Shown: positions 15,387 to 26,715, counted from the stretch's first letter. The stretch is DNA of 37,437 bases from DATLCI01 sp035526435 (GCA_035526435.1 DATLCI010000166.1:1-37437), one strand, 5' to 3'. The notes: a model not told the origin generated them from the sequence alone. Numbers and translations: made by a program.

Positions 15387-17645
15387 GTGAGAGCATTGGC
15401 GGAAGACAAGAGCCAGGCCAGACGTGACGCGAAAACCTCCGCAAAGGCAGTGCCGCAAAAGAGTTCGTCCTCACCTGCTTCCCGATCGAAAACCAGAATA
15501 TACATTTTTGGCGCAGTGTTGTTCCTGTGGATGGTGCTGATCGCCGGTCGGCTGGTAGCGCTCCAAGTTGTCCGCTACGGTGAATTCACGCAGCGGGCCG
15601 CGCGGCAGCAGCAACGCACGGTGGAAGTCTCTCCGCGACGCGGCGTGATCTACGACCGCAACGGCCACGAACTGGCCATGACCATCAACGTGGACTCGGT
15701 GTTCGCGGTGCCGTCCGAGATACCGGATCCGGGCAATACGGCTTCATTGTTGGCGCGCATATTGAAGACGGAGCCGCGCGAAGTACTCGCACGGCTGGAG
15801 GGGTCCCGCAACTTTGTGTGGATCGCACGCAAAGTGGAGCCCGAGATCAGCGACCGCATCCGCAAGCTGAACTTGAAGGGAATATATTTCGAGAAGGAGT
15901 CGAAGCGATTTTATCCAAAGCGCGAATTAGCTTCGCAAGTGTTGGGATATGTCGGCTTGGATGATGAAGGGCTCGGGGGCATTGAACGGACGTTTGAAGA
16001 GCGCTTGAAGGGGCGTCCGGGAAAGATGCTGATCTCGGTAGACGCGCGGCAGCGTTCGCTGGGCCGGGTGGAGAAGCAGCCAGAGCCGGGCAACAATGTG
16101 GTGCTCACCATCGACGAGAAGGTGCAGTACATCGCCGAGCGTGAGCTGGCGCGCTCCATCGAAGAGACCAAGGCCGAAGCCGGAACGGTCGTGGTGCAGA
16201 ATCCCAAGACGGGCGAGATCCTTGCGCTGGCGAGCTGGCCAACGTTTAATCCGAATGCGTTTCGAAATTCGTCGCCAGCGCAGATGAAGAACCGCGCGGT
16301 CAGCGACATCTATGAACCGGGCTCCACCTTCAAGATCATCACCATCGCGGCAGCGTTGGAAGAAAGGTTAACGACGCCGGAGGAGGTGATCGATTGCCAG
16401 ATGGGGTCGATCACGATATTTGGGCATCGTATCCGTGACCACAAGCCGTTTGGAAGTCTGACGGTGTCGCAAGTGATGCAGCAGTCGAGCGACGTCGGGG
16501 CCATCAAGCTGGGATTACGGTTGGGCGAGAGCCGCTTCGATCAGTACATCCGCGCGTTTGGATTTGGCGCGCAGACCGGCCTCGAACTTCCGGGCGAGAC
16601 CCGCGGCATGACCAAGCCGGCGGCCCGGTGGAACAAGACCAGCATTGGCGCCATATCCATGGGGCAAGAGATCGGTGTGTCGTCAGTGCAATTAGTTTCA
16701 ATGGTGTCAGCGATAGCGAATGATGGGATGTACACGCCGCCAAGGATCGTCGCGGGCACGCTGCCGCCGAGGACGACGCCCCAGACGTTGACATTTCAGC
16801 CTGCGCCGCAGCGGAGAGTCATCTCGCCGATGACCGCGGTGCAGATGAAAAAAATGATGGAAGACACGGTGCTGTTCGGCACGGGCAAGAAAGCGATCTT
16901 GAACGGATATACGTCGGCGGGGAAGACGGGTACCGCGCAGAAGATCGATCCGGCGACAGGAACGTATTCGAAGTGGAAGCATATTGCGTCGTTCGGCGGA
17001 TTTGCGCCGGTGAATAATCCGGCCATCACGATCACGGTGATGCTGGATTCGCCACTGGGTGCGCATCATGGTGGCGACGTGGCCGCGCCGTTGTTCACCC
17101 GAGTGGCGCAGCAGGTATTGGCTTACATGAACGTTCCGCATGACGCAGATGTGCGGAATCCGATGCGCATGCAGTTGCTGGCATCGGCGAAGACTGCGGA
17201 CCTATCGGAGGGGTCGCCGGACAGACTATCGGGCGAGGTGGTCGAAGAAGAAGAGCCAATCACTTCGACGGCGGCAATGACGATGCCCATAGCCGCGGCA
17301 AAGGACAGCACCGTGCAAGTGGCACGCGCAAGATTGCTGGCGGCGACCTTCCGTCCTGAGTCAAAAAAGACACCGAGCGTGTCTGCCATGACGCAGCCGG
17401 CGGTGGCGCTGAAGCCGGAGTTAATGGCGCCGCCCACGGCCAATGGGACGGTGATCCTGGATGTGGGCAGCGGGCCCGTAGCGCCATCGTTGCTGGGAAA
17501 AACCGTGCGCGCCGCGATCGAGTTGGCCCAGGATTCAGGCGTGGAGATCGATGTGATCGGCACGGGCGTAGCGCGGTCGCAATCACCGTTGCCAGGCCAA
17601 CGCGTGCCCGCGGGAACGCGGGTGGCTGTGCATTTCGAACGATGA
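15387..17645 (+). CDS. ftsI: Septal peptidoglycan transpeptidase FtsI (PBP3-type) with PASTA domain
   Basis: A 752-residue class B penicillin-binding protein. One membrane anchor lies at about residues 37-60, followed by the PBP dimerisation region (RGVIYDRNGHELA) and the transpeptidase domain. Active-site motifs are Ser313-x-x-Lys316 (PGSTFK), Ser367-Ser-Asp369 and Lys513-Thr-Gly. The second motif is SSD where septal PBPs often have SSN. An Ala/Thr-rich linker (about 590-685) leads to a C-terminal PASTA domain (VAPSLLGKTVRAAIELAQ). It crosslinks septal peptidoglycan with FtsW. The start is uncertain: GTG 15387 or TTG 15396, the latter better placed behind GGGTGA. The gene follows ftsL after a gap holding a strong hairpin. 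Confidence 0.93.
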   Translation: MRALAEDKSQARRDAKTSAKAVPQKSSSSPASRSKTRIYIFGAVLFLWMVLIAGRLVALQVVRYGEFTQRAARQQQRTVEVSPRRGVIYDRNGHELAMTINVDSVFAVPSEIPDPGNTASLLARILKTEPREVLARLEGSRNFVWIARKVEPEISDRIRKLNLKGIYFEKESKRFYPKRELASQVLGYVGLDDEGLGGIERTFEERLKGRPGKMLISVDARQRSLGRVEKQPEPGNNVVLTIDEKVQYIAERELARSIEETKAEAGTVVVQNPKTGEILALASWPTFNPNAFRNSSPAQMKNRAVSDIYEPGSTFKIITIAAALEERLTTPEEVIDCQMGSITIFGHRIRDHKPFGSLTVSQVMQQSSDVGAIKLGLRLGESRFDQYIRAFGFGAQTGLELPGETRGMTKPAARWNKTSIGAISMGQEIGVSSVQLVSMVSAIANDGMYTPPRIVAGTLPPRTTPQTLTFQPAPQRRVISPMTAVQMKKMMEDTVLFGTGKKAILNGYTSAGKTGTAQKIDPATGTYSKWKHIASFGGFAPVNNPAITITVMLDSPLGAHHGGDVAAPLFTRVAQQVLAYMNVPHDADVRNPMRMQLLASAKTADLSEGSPDRLSGEVVEEEEPITSTAAMTMPIAAAKDSTVQVARARLLAATFRPESKKTPSVSAMTQPAVALKPELMAPPTANGTVILDVGSGPVAPSLLGKTVRAAIELAQDSGVEIDVIGTGVARSQSPLPGQRVPAGTRVAVHFER

Positions 17646-17702
17646 CCTTTCGGTCGGCTGGCCGCAAAATTGCAGGTAATACCTCCACTATAATCAGGGG
17701 CG

Positions 17703-19232
17703 ATGAAATTCTCTGATCTTCTATTCGGGGCGGAAGTGGTGTCCATCACGGGCGATGCGGACATCTTTGGCCTGCAATACAACTCGCGCAGGGTGCAGAC
17801 CGGCGATTGTTTCGTCGCGATGAAGGGCGAGACCACGGATGGCAACGCGTACATCGATTCCGGGGTAGGCCGCGGGGCGTTCGCGGTGGTTACCGATTCC
17901 GAGACCGAGCCGCTGCGCGATGGCGTGGGCTGGGCGGTGGTGAAGCATGGACGCCGCGCGCTGGCGATGATGAGCGGGAACCTATATCACCATCCCGCGC
18001 AGACATTGAAGATGGTGGGCGTGACGGGAACGAATGGCAAAACCACAACCGCGTTCCTCATCGAGACCATTTTGAATGCGGCGGGAAGAAAGACCGCTCT
18101 GGTGGGGACGATCGAGTATCGGCTGGCGGGTGAAGTCGTACCCGCACCCCATACGACGCCGGAGTCGCTGGATCTGAACCGCTTTTTAGCGGACGGGGTC
18201 AAGCGCGGAGTGACCGATGCGGTGATGGAGGTGTCGTCGCATGCGCTGTATCAGGAGCGCGTGTACGGCGTGCCGTACGACGTCGCGGTCTTTACTAATC
18301 TCACACGCGATCATCTCGATTATCACAAGACCATGGGCGAATACTTCGCCGCCAAGCAGATCCTGTTCAAAGGCTGCGGCACGGAACCGCCGCGCGTAGC
18401 GGTGTTGAACCGGGACGATGGGCATGGGCTGGAGCTGGTACAGATATCGAAGAAGCTGTCCCCGGAAATTTCGACGTATGGTTTGCGCGAAGGACACTTC
18501 CATACCGAAGAACTGAAGATGGGCCCGGAAGGCTCGCGGTTCGTGATGGTAACGCCAAAGGGCAATATCGACATCTTCACTCCCCTGCTGGGAAAAGTGA
18601 ACGTATATAACGTTCTGGCCGCTGCGGCGGCCGCCATGGCGCGGGGCTGCACGTTGTTGCAGGTGGCAGATGCCGTGCGCGGTCTGGCGCACGTTCCCGG
18701 ACGGTTCCAGCGCGTGAATGCCGGCCAGCCTTTCACCGTGGTCGTAGATTATGCGCACACCGACGATGCGTTGCGGAACTTGACGACCCTGGCCGAAGAG
18801 TTTGTAAAGCAATCTGGCGGAAAGGGCCGAGTCATTACCGTGTTCGGCTGCGGCGGGGACCGCGACAAGACAAAGCGTCCGCTGATGGGGCAGGCCGTGG
18901 GCGATGGCAGCGATTTTGTGATCCTTACGTCGGACAATCCGCGGACGGAGAATCCGCTCTCCATTATTTATGACGCGGTACAGGGGCTGCGAACGTCGAA
19001 GGCAGAATTCACGACTGAGCCCGACCGCAAGCGCGCCATCGCCTTGGCGATCCGGCTGGCGAAGCCGGGCGACATCATCCTGATCGCGGGCAAAGGCCAC
19101 GAGAAGGTGCAGATCATCGGCGAACAGTCCGTGCCATTCGACGATGTGAAAGTGGCAGAGAAGGCCATTCGCGCGCAAGGCTATGGAGAAGATTTTGCGG
19201 CCGCTCTCGGGACCAGTCGGAGCATACTTTGA
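17703..19232 (+). CDS. murE: UDP-MurNAc-L-Ala-D-Glu:meso-diaminopimelate ligase MurE
   Basis: A 509-residue Mur ligase that adds the third peptide residue to the peptidoglycan precursor in the cytoplasm. The ATP-binding loop is Gly109-TNGKTTT-116. The motif Asp411-Asn-Pro-Arg414 is the family signature for selecting meso-diaminopimelate rather than lysine, which predicts Gram-negative-type A1gamma peptidoglycan. EVSSHAL and NLTRDHLDYH are also present. ATG 17703 has AGGGG just upstream. A TATAAT at 17689-17694 lies too close to the start to be a convincing promoter. The stop overlaps the murF TTG start by four bases. Confidence 0.97.
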   Translation: MKFSDLLFGAEVVSITGDADIFGLQYNSRRVQTGDCFVAMKGETTDGNAYIDSGVGRGAFAVVTDSETEPLRDGVGWAVVKHGRRALAMMSGNLYHHPAQTLKMVGVTGTNGKTTTAFLIETILNAAGRKTALVGTIEYRLAGEVVPAPHTTPESLDLNRFLADGVKRGVTDAVMEVSSHALYQERVYGVPYDVAVFTNLTRDHLDYHKTMGEYFAAKQILFKGCGTEPPRVAVLNRDDGHGLELVQISKKLSPEISTYGLREGHFHTEELKMGPEGSRFVMVTPKGNIDIFTPLLGKVNVYNVLAAAAAAMARGCTLLQVADAVRGLAHVPGRFQRVNAGQPFTVVVDYAHTDDALRNLTTLAEEFVKQSGGKGRVITVFGCGGDRDKTKRPLMGQAVGDGSDFVILTSDNPRTENPLSIIYDAVQGLRTSKAEFTTEPDRKRAIALAIRLAKPGDIILIAGKGHEKVQIIGEQSVPFDDVKVAEKAIRAQGYGEDFAAALGTSRSIL

Positions 19233-20599
19233 GACATTCGCTGGCGCGCATCGCGGAATTCATTCAAGCCAAAGGCGAATTTCAGCCGGAGCTGACCGCC
19301 AGCGGATACAGCATTGACTCGCGAACGATCCAGCCGGGGGATCTGTTCTTCGCGGTGATCGGGGAGCGGCTCGATGGTCACCACTATGTGGAAGCCGCAT
19401 TGAGAGCCGGAGCGGTGGCGGCGGTAGTAAGGCAAGATCGGGTTGCCCGCTTTGCCGATAGGCGCGGACTGTTGGTGGTCGATGACACATTAGTCGCATT
19501 GCAAAATCTGGGTTTCGCCACCCGACGGGTTTGGGGAAAGCCGCTGATCGCGGTGACCGGATCCGCCGGGAAGACGACGACCAAGGAAGCGATCGCGCAT
19601 CTGCTAGGAAAGAAGAAGCGGGTGTTGAAGTCGGCGGGGAACCTGAACAATCATTTTGGTTTGCCGCTGCAACTGCTTAGGCTGGAACCGGAGCATGAGG
19701 TAGCGGTCATTGAGCTGGGCATGTCGCATCCGGGGGAGATAGCAGCCCTCACCAAAATCTGCCGGCCGGACGTCGGCGTGGTCACGTGTGTGGCGCCGGT
19801 GCATCTGGAAGGGTTCGATTCGATCAAAGGCATCGCGAAGGCGAAATACGAATTGATCGAGGGATTGCATGCCGGTACGACCGCGATCCTCAATGCCGAC
19901 GATGAGTACGTTTCGCAATTCGGCCGTGACTTTCACGGCAAGGTGGTGATGTTCGGCATCCGCAAGCCCGCGGATGTATGCGCGCAGGATGTTCGTCATC
20001 ATGGCAGCGAAGGATCGAGCTTCACCTTGATGGTGGAGGGAACGCGTGAAGAGGTCCGGCTACCTTTGCTGGGACAGCACAACATTTTGAACGCGCTGGC
20101 GGCGACAGCCACGGCATTGCAGTATGGACTAACGCCCTCTGAATGTGCGCGAGCGCTGGAAGAGCTGCGGCCTGCGGACAAGCGCGGCGAGATGATCCAA
20201 TTGGCGGGCGCGACCATCATCAACGATTGCTACAATTCGAATCCGGCAGCATTGAAATCAATGGTGGATGCGCTGGTAAGCCTACCGGCGCGGCGCAGGA
20301 TCGTGGTAGCGGGGGAGATGTTGGAGTTGGGCCCTGCCGCGGAGGCATTGCATCGCGAGTGCGGTGCCTATATGGAAGCTAAGGTGGACTTGCTATTGGG
20401 CGTCCGCGGCATGGCCAGACACATGGTGGATGAAGCGGAAAAAGTTGGGATGTATGCGGAGTTTGTGGAGTCGCCGGAGGCGGCCGCGGAGTTTTTGGCG
20501 ACGGAGATCCGTAGCGGGGACGCGTTGTTATTCAAGGCATCGCGCGGAGTGAAGTTGGAAAAGGCGCTGGAAAACCTGCGGGCGAAGCTCGCGGGCTAA
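19229..20599 (+). CDS. murF: UDP-MurNAc-tripeptide:D-Ala-D-Ala ligase MurF
   Basis: A 456-residue Mur ligase that attaches the D-Ala-D-Ala dipeptide, completing the UDP-MurNAc-pentapeptide. Family marks are the N-terminal DSRTIQPGDLFFA, the ATP loop Gly111-SAGKTTTKE, the NLNNHFGLP stretch, IELGMSHPGEI and the C-terminal NDCYNSNP. The start codon is TTG, overlapping the murE stop in TTGA, which indicates coupled translation. MurF depends on D-Ala-D-Ala ligase (Ddl), whose gene is not in this cluster. mraY follows after 15 bp. Confidence 0.97.
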   Translation: MRHSLARIAEFIQAKGEFQPELTASGYSIDSRTIQPGDLFFAVIGERLDGHHYVEAALRAGAVAAVVRQDRVARFADRRGLLVVDDTLVALQNLGFATRRVWGKPLIAVTGSAGKTTTKEAIAHLLGKKKRVLKSAGNLNNHFGLPLQLLRLEPEHEVAVIELGMSHPGEIAALTKICRPDVGVVTCVAPVHLEGFDSIKGIAKAKYELIEGLHAGTTAILNADDEYVSQFGRDFHGKVVMFGIRKPADVCAQDVRHHGSEGSSFTLMVEGTREEVRLPLLGQHNILNALAATATALQYGLTPSECARALEELRPADKRGEMIQLAGATIINDCYNSNPAALKSMVDALVSLPARRRIVVAGEMLELGPAAEALHRECGAYMEAKVDLLLGVRGMARHMVDEAEKVGMYAEFVESPEAAAEFLATEIRSGDALLFKASRGVKLEKALENLRAKLAG

Positions 20600-20614
20600 G
20601 GAAGAGGACACCGA

Positions 20615-21757
20615 TTGCTTTACTGGGTGCTTTACGAATGGCTGTTCAAGTCTTATCCCGCGCTGAGCCCATTCCGCATCTTCCGCTACCTCACGTTCCG
20701 GACGACATTTGCCAGCCTCACCGCATTGTTCATGGCGCTTTTCGTGGGCCCCTATGTAATCCGAAAGCTGCGCGAGTTCCAGATCGGGCAATACATCCGG
20801 GAAGAAGGCCCACAAGCTCACCAGAAAAAAGCCGGCACGCCTACCATGGGCGGCGTGATGATCGTGATCTCCATCATCATCCCGACCTTGCTATGGGCTG
20901 ACCTGCGCAACAAATTTGTATGGATCGCAGTGCTGGCGACGGTGGCCTTCGGGGGCATCGGCTTTGCCGACGACTATCTGAAGATCGTGCACAAGCGCAA
21001 CCTGGGACTGACGGGCCGCAGTAAGCTGATGCTGCAGTTCCTGTTCGCGATCGTGATCGCGGTAGTGCTGGTGATGCTACAGGCGGGCGGGGAATACTCC
21101 ACGCACCTGGTGGTGCCGTTCTTCAAGAAATTCCGGCCTGATCTCATCATCACTTCCCTCACCGGGAATCCGTATACCTGGCTGCTGGCATTCACGCCAT
21201 TCATCGCCTTCGTGGCGCTGGTCATTGTTGGGTCAAGCAACGCCGTTAACCTGACAGACGGACTGGATGGCCTGGCGATCGGGTGCACAGTGATCGCCGC
21301 GGCGGCGCTGACGGTGCTGACCTATGTAAGCGGACACGCCGTCTTCGCGGACTACTTGGAGCTCCCGCGCATCCCGCAGATGGCGGAGCTGACCATCTTT
21401 TGCGGGACCATGGTGGGCGCCAGTATCGGCTTCCTCTGGTACAACGCGCACCCGGCGGAGATCTTTATGGGCGATGTAGGCTCGTTGGCGCTGGGCGGCG
21501 CGATCGGGACTGTCGCCGTCATCATCAAGCAGGAGTTGTTGCTGCCGTTCATTGGCGGGGTGTTCGTGATGGAAGCTCTCTCGGTCATCCTGCAAGTGGG
21601 CTCATACAAGCTACGCAAAAAACGGATCTTCAAGATGGCGCCGCTGCATCATCATTTTGAATTACTAGGCTGGTCAGAATCGAAGGTCATCGCGCGGTTC
21701 TGGATCGCATCCCTTATTTTTGCGCTGTTCGCGTTGACCACGCTGAAACTACGATGA
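20615..21757 (+). CDS. mraY: Phospho-MurNAc-pentapeptide transferase MraY
   Basis: A 380-residue polytopic membrane enzyme with about ten predicted membrane segments. It transfers phospho-MurNAc-pentapeptide to undecaprenyl phosphate, forming lipid I. Catalytic motifs are visible: FADDYLKI with the paired aspartates, NAVNLTDGLDGLA, and the HHHFELLGWSE loop near the C-terminus. The N-terminus (LYWVLYEWLF...FRYLTFRT) matches the family. The start is TTG at 20615, supported by GAGGA at 20604-20608. The stop overlaps the murD start in ATGATG. Confidence 0.97.
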   Translation: MLYWVLYEWLFKSYPALSPFRIFRYLTFRTTFASLTALFMALFVGPYVIRKLREFQIGQYIREEGPQAHQKKAGTPTMGGVMIVISIIIPTLLWADLRNKFVWIAVLATVAFGGIGFADDYLKIVHKRNLGLTGRSKLMLQFLFAIVIAVVLVMLQAGGEYSTHLVVPFFKKFRPDLIITSLTGNPYTWLLAFTPFIAFVALVIVGSSNAVNLTDGLDGLAIGCTVIAAAALTVLTYVSGHAVFADYLELPRIPQMAELTIFCGTMVGASIGFLWYNAHPAEIFMGDVGSLALGGAIGTVAVIIKQELLLPFIGGVFVMEALSVILQVGSYKLRKKRIFKMAPLHHHFELLGWSESKVIARFWIASLIFALFALTTLKLR

Positions 21758-23169
21758 TGGAATTAAAGGGCAAACGCGTACTGGTGGTGGGGCTGGGAAA
21801 GTCGGGCATTTCGGCTGCGACTTTTCTAGAGTCTCGCGGCGCGCGGGTGACGGTCTCAGATTCCAAAGCTCAGACTGAGTTGGGCAAAGACATTCCCGCA
21901 TTGCTCGACCGTGGCATTGTGGTCGAGACCGGGGCGCATGGAGAGCGGACATTCCGTGACCAGGACCTGATCGTCGTCAGTCCGGGGGTGCCAGTTGATT
22001 CACCGCAGCTGCAGCAGGCACGGGCGGCGGGCGTAAAGATCATAGGTGAAGTGGAGTTGGCAGCGCGGTTCCTGCAGGGCGACATCCTCGCCATCACCGG
22101 ATCGAACGGAAAGACCACTACCACTTCATTGGTGGGAGAGATCCTGGCCAAAGCCGGAAGGCCGACGCAGGTCGGCGGAAATATAGGACGTCCGGTAACC
22201 GACTTGATCGAGGGCTCGAACCAGGATACGTGGAGCGTCCTGGAGATATCCAGCTTTCAGTTGGAGACGGTAGACACTTTTCGCCCGAAGATCGCGGTCA
22301 TCCTTAATATCACCCCGGATCACCTGGATAGGCACGGCGATTTCGCCACCTACGCCGCAGCGAAGGCCCGCATCTTCGAGAACCAGACGGCAGATGACTT
22401 CGCCATATTGAATGCGAATGACGCCACCTGCGTGGAGATAGCGCAAAAGATCAAATCGCAGATCTTCTGGTTCGGGTCGCTAAAATCAGAGAACGCTGAA
22501 GCCCAGAAAGCAGTACGCGCGGAGCAAGGAAGTTTCGTTCGCGCTGCAACCATCTACTGGCGCAGCCGTGAAGGCAAGGAAATGGAGATCATGCCCACGG
22601 ATGAGATCGCGCTCAAGGGGAAACACAACCTGGAGAATGTACTGGCAGCAGTGTGCGCCGCGACTTTGGGGGGGTGCACGCCTGAACAGATCCGCAAAGG
22701 CGTCAGCGAATTTCGCGCAGTGGAGCATCGGCTGGAGTTGGTGGCTACGCTCGACGGAGTAGCGTACTACAACGATTCCAAGGCCACCAATGTGGATGCA
22801 ACCATAAAAGCACTGGAAAGTTTTCCCGCGAACATCCACATCATCCTGGGCGGCAAAGATAAGGGCAGTGACTACACAGTGCTGAAGCCTCTACTGGCCA
22901 AACGCGTGAAGGGTGTGTACACGATCGGCGCGGCGGCGGAGAAGATCGAGTCGCAAGTCGCAGGTTCAGCGCCGATATTCCGCGCCGAAACCTTAGAGCG
23001 CGCAGTTCGATCGGCAGCAGATAAGGCGACATCCGGGGACGTGATTTTACTGGCCCCGGCCTGTGCCAGCTTTGACCAATTCCAGAATTATGAGCATCGC
23101 GGACGCACATTCAAGGAACTAGTCCACAGCCTCGAAGCAGTGGATGCCCGAGGCGTAAAGCATGGCTAA
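21754..23169 (+). CDS. murD: UDP-MurNAc-L-alanine:D-glutamate ligase MurD
   Basis: A 471-residue Mur ligase adding D-glutamate, the second stem-peptide residue. The N-terminal nucleotide-binding fold begins RVLVVGLGKSG; the ATP loop is Gly116-SNGKTTT; EISSFQLE and NITPDHLDRHG follow, and YNDSKATNVDA and GGKDKG mark the C-terminal half. ATG 21754 overlaps the mraY stop by four bases; the next codon is also ATG. The 3' end overlaps the ftsW start by eight bases (ATGGCTAA), so the membrane gene is probably translated by coupling. Confidence 0.97.
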   Translation: MMELKGKRVLVVGLGKSGISAATFLESRGARVTVSDSKAQTELGKDIPALLDRGIVVETGAHGERTFRDQDLIVVSPGVPVDSPQLQQARAAGVKIIGEVELAARFLQGDILAITGSNGKTTTTSLVGEILAKAGRPTQVGGNIGRPVTDLIEGSNQDTWSVLEISSFQLETVDTFRPKIAVILNITPDHLDRHGDFATYAAAKARIFENQTADDFAILNANDATCVEIAQKIKSQIFWFGSLKSENAEAQKAVRAEQGSFVRAATIYWRSREGKEMEIMPTDEIALKGKHNLENVLAAVCAATLGGCTPEQIRKGVSEFRAVEHRLELVATLDGVAYYNDSKATNVDATIKALESFPANIHIILGGKDKGSDYTVLKPLLAKRVKGVYTIGAAAEKIESQVAGSAPIFRAETLERAVRSAADKATSGDVILLAPACASFDQFQNYEHRGRTFKELVHSLEAVDARGVKHG

Positions 23170-24253
23170 GCGCGTCAGCGTAGACCGGTGGCTCTTTGGC
23201 GTGACGCTGGTACTGGTGCTGATCGGGCTCGTCATGATCTTCAGCGCATCGGCGGTGATGGCGAATGAGCGTTTCGGGTCGGCATATTTTTTTCTGCTGC
23301 GGCAAGGGTTGTTTGCATTAGCCGGGCTTGGCGCCATGTTCGTAATGATGAATGTGGACTACCGGAAGTTGAAGCACCCGGCGATCGTCTTTTCTCTATT
23401 GGGCATCACCACTTTGTTGCTGGTTGCGGTCTTCTTTCTCGACCGGTCGCACAATGTGCATCGCTGGATCCGCTTTGGCGGATTCTCATTACAGCCTTCA
23501 GAACTGGCGAAGCCGGCAGTCATCCTTTTTCTTGCCTATTTTTTGGAGACACGCGCCAAGACGATCACTGACTGGAAGAACACGCTGCTGCCTGCCGCGC
23601 TCCCCAGTATCGTATTTTGCGCGCTGATCGTGCTGCAACCAGACTTGGGAACGGCGATCATGTGCGCAGGGGTGACCATTGCGGTCCTTTATGTAGCCGG
23701 AATGCGTATGCGGTATTTTGGCTACGCGATCCTGGCGGCTTTGCCGTTGCTCTATCTTCTTATATGGCAGGTGCCGTGGCGCAAAGCCCGCATCCTGGCC
23801 TGGCTAGACCCATTCGCCGACGCGCAAGGCCGGGGATTTCATACAGTGCAGTCGCTGATCGCGGTGGGGACGGGCGGCATTACCGGCAGCGGACTCATGG
23901 AAGGGAAGCAGAAGCTCTTCTACTTGCCGGAGCCGCAAACAGACTTCATCTTCGCCGTGACCGCCGAGGAGTTGGGACTGTTAGGCAGCATGGTAGTGGT
24001 GGTGCTGTTCGGGGTGCTCTGCTTCCGCGGGTTCCGGGCTGCGTTGCGCACGCCTGATCTGTTTGCCCGCTTTTTGGCGGTAGGCATCACCGCGATGATC
24101 GGCGTGCAGGCCTTCTTCAATATAAGTGTGGTGTTGGCGATCGTGCCGACGAAAGGTATTCCGCTGCCGTTCATCTCTTATGGCGGAACGTCTTTGATCG
24201 TGGCACTGGCTTGTATGGGCGTGCTGCTGAATATCACCAAACAGATAGACTGA
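23162..24253 (+). CDS. ftsW: Peptidoglycan glycosyltransferase FtsW
   Basis: A 363-residue SEDS-family membrane protein with about ten membrane segments that polymerises septal glycan strands from lipid II, partnered with FtsI. SEDS landmarks are present: VHRWIRFGGFSLQPSELAK, QPDLGTA, the catalytic aspartate Asp261 in QTDFIFAVTAEE, and PLPFISYGGTS near the C-terminus. The N-terminal cytoplasmic tail is very short. It starts inside the murD 3' end and is followed by murG after six bases. The genetic pairing with ftsI in the same transcript argues for FtsW over RodA. Confidence 0.96.
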   Translation: MAKRVSVDRWLFGVTLVLVLIGLVMIFSASAVMANERFGSAYFFLLRQGLFALAGLGAMFVMMNVDYRKLKHPAIVFSLLGITTLLLVAVFFLDRSHNVHRWIRFGGFSLQPSELAKPAVILFLAYFLETRAKTITDWKNTLLPAALPSIVFCALIVLQPDLGTAIMCAGVTIAVLYVAGMRMRYFGYAILAALPLLYLLIWQVPWRKARILAWLDPFADAQGRGFHTVQSLIAVGTGGITGSGLMEGKQKLFYLPEPQTDFIFAVTAEELGLLGSMVVVVLFGVLCFRGFRAALRTPDLFARFLAVGITAMIGVQAFFNISVVLAIVPTKGIPLPFISYGGTSLIVALACMGVLLNITKQID

Positions 24254-24259
24254 GCGCAT

Positions 24260-25315
24260 ATGCGAGTGGTGATTGCCGGTGGAGGCACCGGCGGACATGT
24301 GATCCCGGCGCTGGCAATCGCGCGCGAACTGCAATCGCGCTATGCGGCGGAAGTCCTGTTCATTGGCACCGCCCGCGGCGTGGAAAACAAGATGGTGCCA
24401 CCAGCGGGTTTCCCCTTGAAACTGGTGCAGGTAGGCGCGCTGAAGAATGTGAGCATGTATACCCGGGCAAAAACTATGTTCGACCTGCCCCGGGCAGTGC
24501 TAAGTGCCGGCTCCATGCTGAGCGGATTCAAGGCCGATGTAGTCGTGGGAGTCGGCGGGTATGCCAGCGGCCCGGCGATGATCGCGGCGGTATTGAACGG
24601 GATCCCGACGCTGGCGTTCGAGCCGAATGTGGTCCCGGGATTCGCGAACAAGATGGTGGGACGCTGGGTGTCGGCCGCAGCCGTGCACTTTGAAGAGACG
24701 ACGAGATACTTTCGCAACGCGAAAGTGACGGGCGTGCCGGTGCGGTCTGAGTTTTTCATGAGCTCAAACAGTTCAAGCAAGACTTTGCTGGTCACCGGTG
24801 GAAGTCAGGGGGCGCGCGCGATCAATCGAGCGGTAACCGCGGCATTGCCGGAGCTGGCGAGGATTGAGGGGCTGCACATCGTCCATCAGACGGGCGAACG
24901 GGATTACGAGGAGACGCGAGCGGCCTATGAAAAGGCCGGGGTGGCAGGGAATGTCTCGCCCTTCATCCAGGACATGGCCGGCGCCTTCGCGCAGGCGGCG
25001 CTAATCCTGTGCCGTTCGGGTGCGAGTACGGTGGCGGAGATCGCAGCGGCGGGAAAGCCGGCCATCTTTATCCCATTTCCATTTGCGGCCGACGATCATC
25101 AGACCAAAAATGCGGAGGCTCTGGCAGGGAAGGATGCGGCAATGTTGATCGCCGAAAGAGATCTTACCCCGGCCACGTTGAGCGCAGCCGTCACCCAGCT
25201 AGTGAATGACCCCGTCCGGCTGCAGCAGATCGGTGCCCGGGCGAAGGAGCTCTCGCATCCGCAGGCCGCACAGGACATCGGCGAGATGGTGAAGCGGTTG
25301 GCGGAGGACGAGTAG
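24260..25315 (+). CDS. murG: UDP-GlcNAc:lipid I GlcNAc transferase MurG
   Basis: A 351-residue GT28 glycosyltransferase acting on the inner membrane face to make lipid II. The N-terminal glycine loop is residues 7-13 (GGGTGGH). Further motifs are GVGGYASGP, TGGSQGARAIN, and the UDP-binding CRSGASTVAEIAAAGKPAIFIPFP with DDHQTKNAEAL. Length and order match the family. ATG 24260 follows the ftsW stop by six bases, and the TAG is two bases before murC. Confidence 0.97.
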   Translation: MRVVIAGGGTGGHVIPALAIARELQSRYAAEVLFIGTARGVENKMVPPAGFPLKLVQVGALKNVSMYTRAKTMFDLPRAVLSAGSMLSGFKADVVVGVGGYASGPAMIAAVLNGIPTLAFEPNVVPGFANKMVGRWVSAAAVHFEETTRYFRNAKVTGVPVRSEFFMSSNSSSKTLLVTGGSQGARAINRAVTAALPELARIEGLHIVHQTGERDYEETRAAYEKAGVAGNVSPFIQDMAGAFAQAALILCRSGASTVAEIAAAGKPAIFIPFPFAADDHQTKNAEALAGKDAAMLIAERDLTPATLSAAVTQLVNDPVRLQQIGARAKELSHPQAAQDIGEMVKRLAEDE

Positions 25316-25317
25316 CC

Positions 25318-26715
<1,398 letters not shown>

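Noticed and set aside
15304..15429. 41-codon ORF starting within the ftsL-ftsI hairpin
   Set aside because: AAGGAAG is upstream, but the start is buried in a very stable stem and the frame overlaps ftsI; no independent support.
17689..17694. Perfect TATAAT just before murE
   Set aside because: No -35 at a usable distance and transcription would start almost at the start codon; likely chance.
18186..19178. 330-codon minus-strand frame inside murE
   Set aside because: His/Arg/Gln-rich antisense shadow of a conserved gene.
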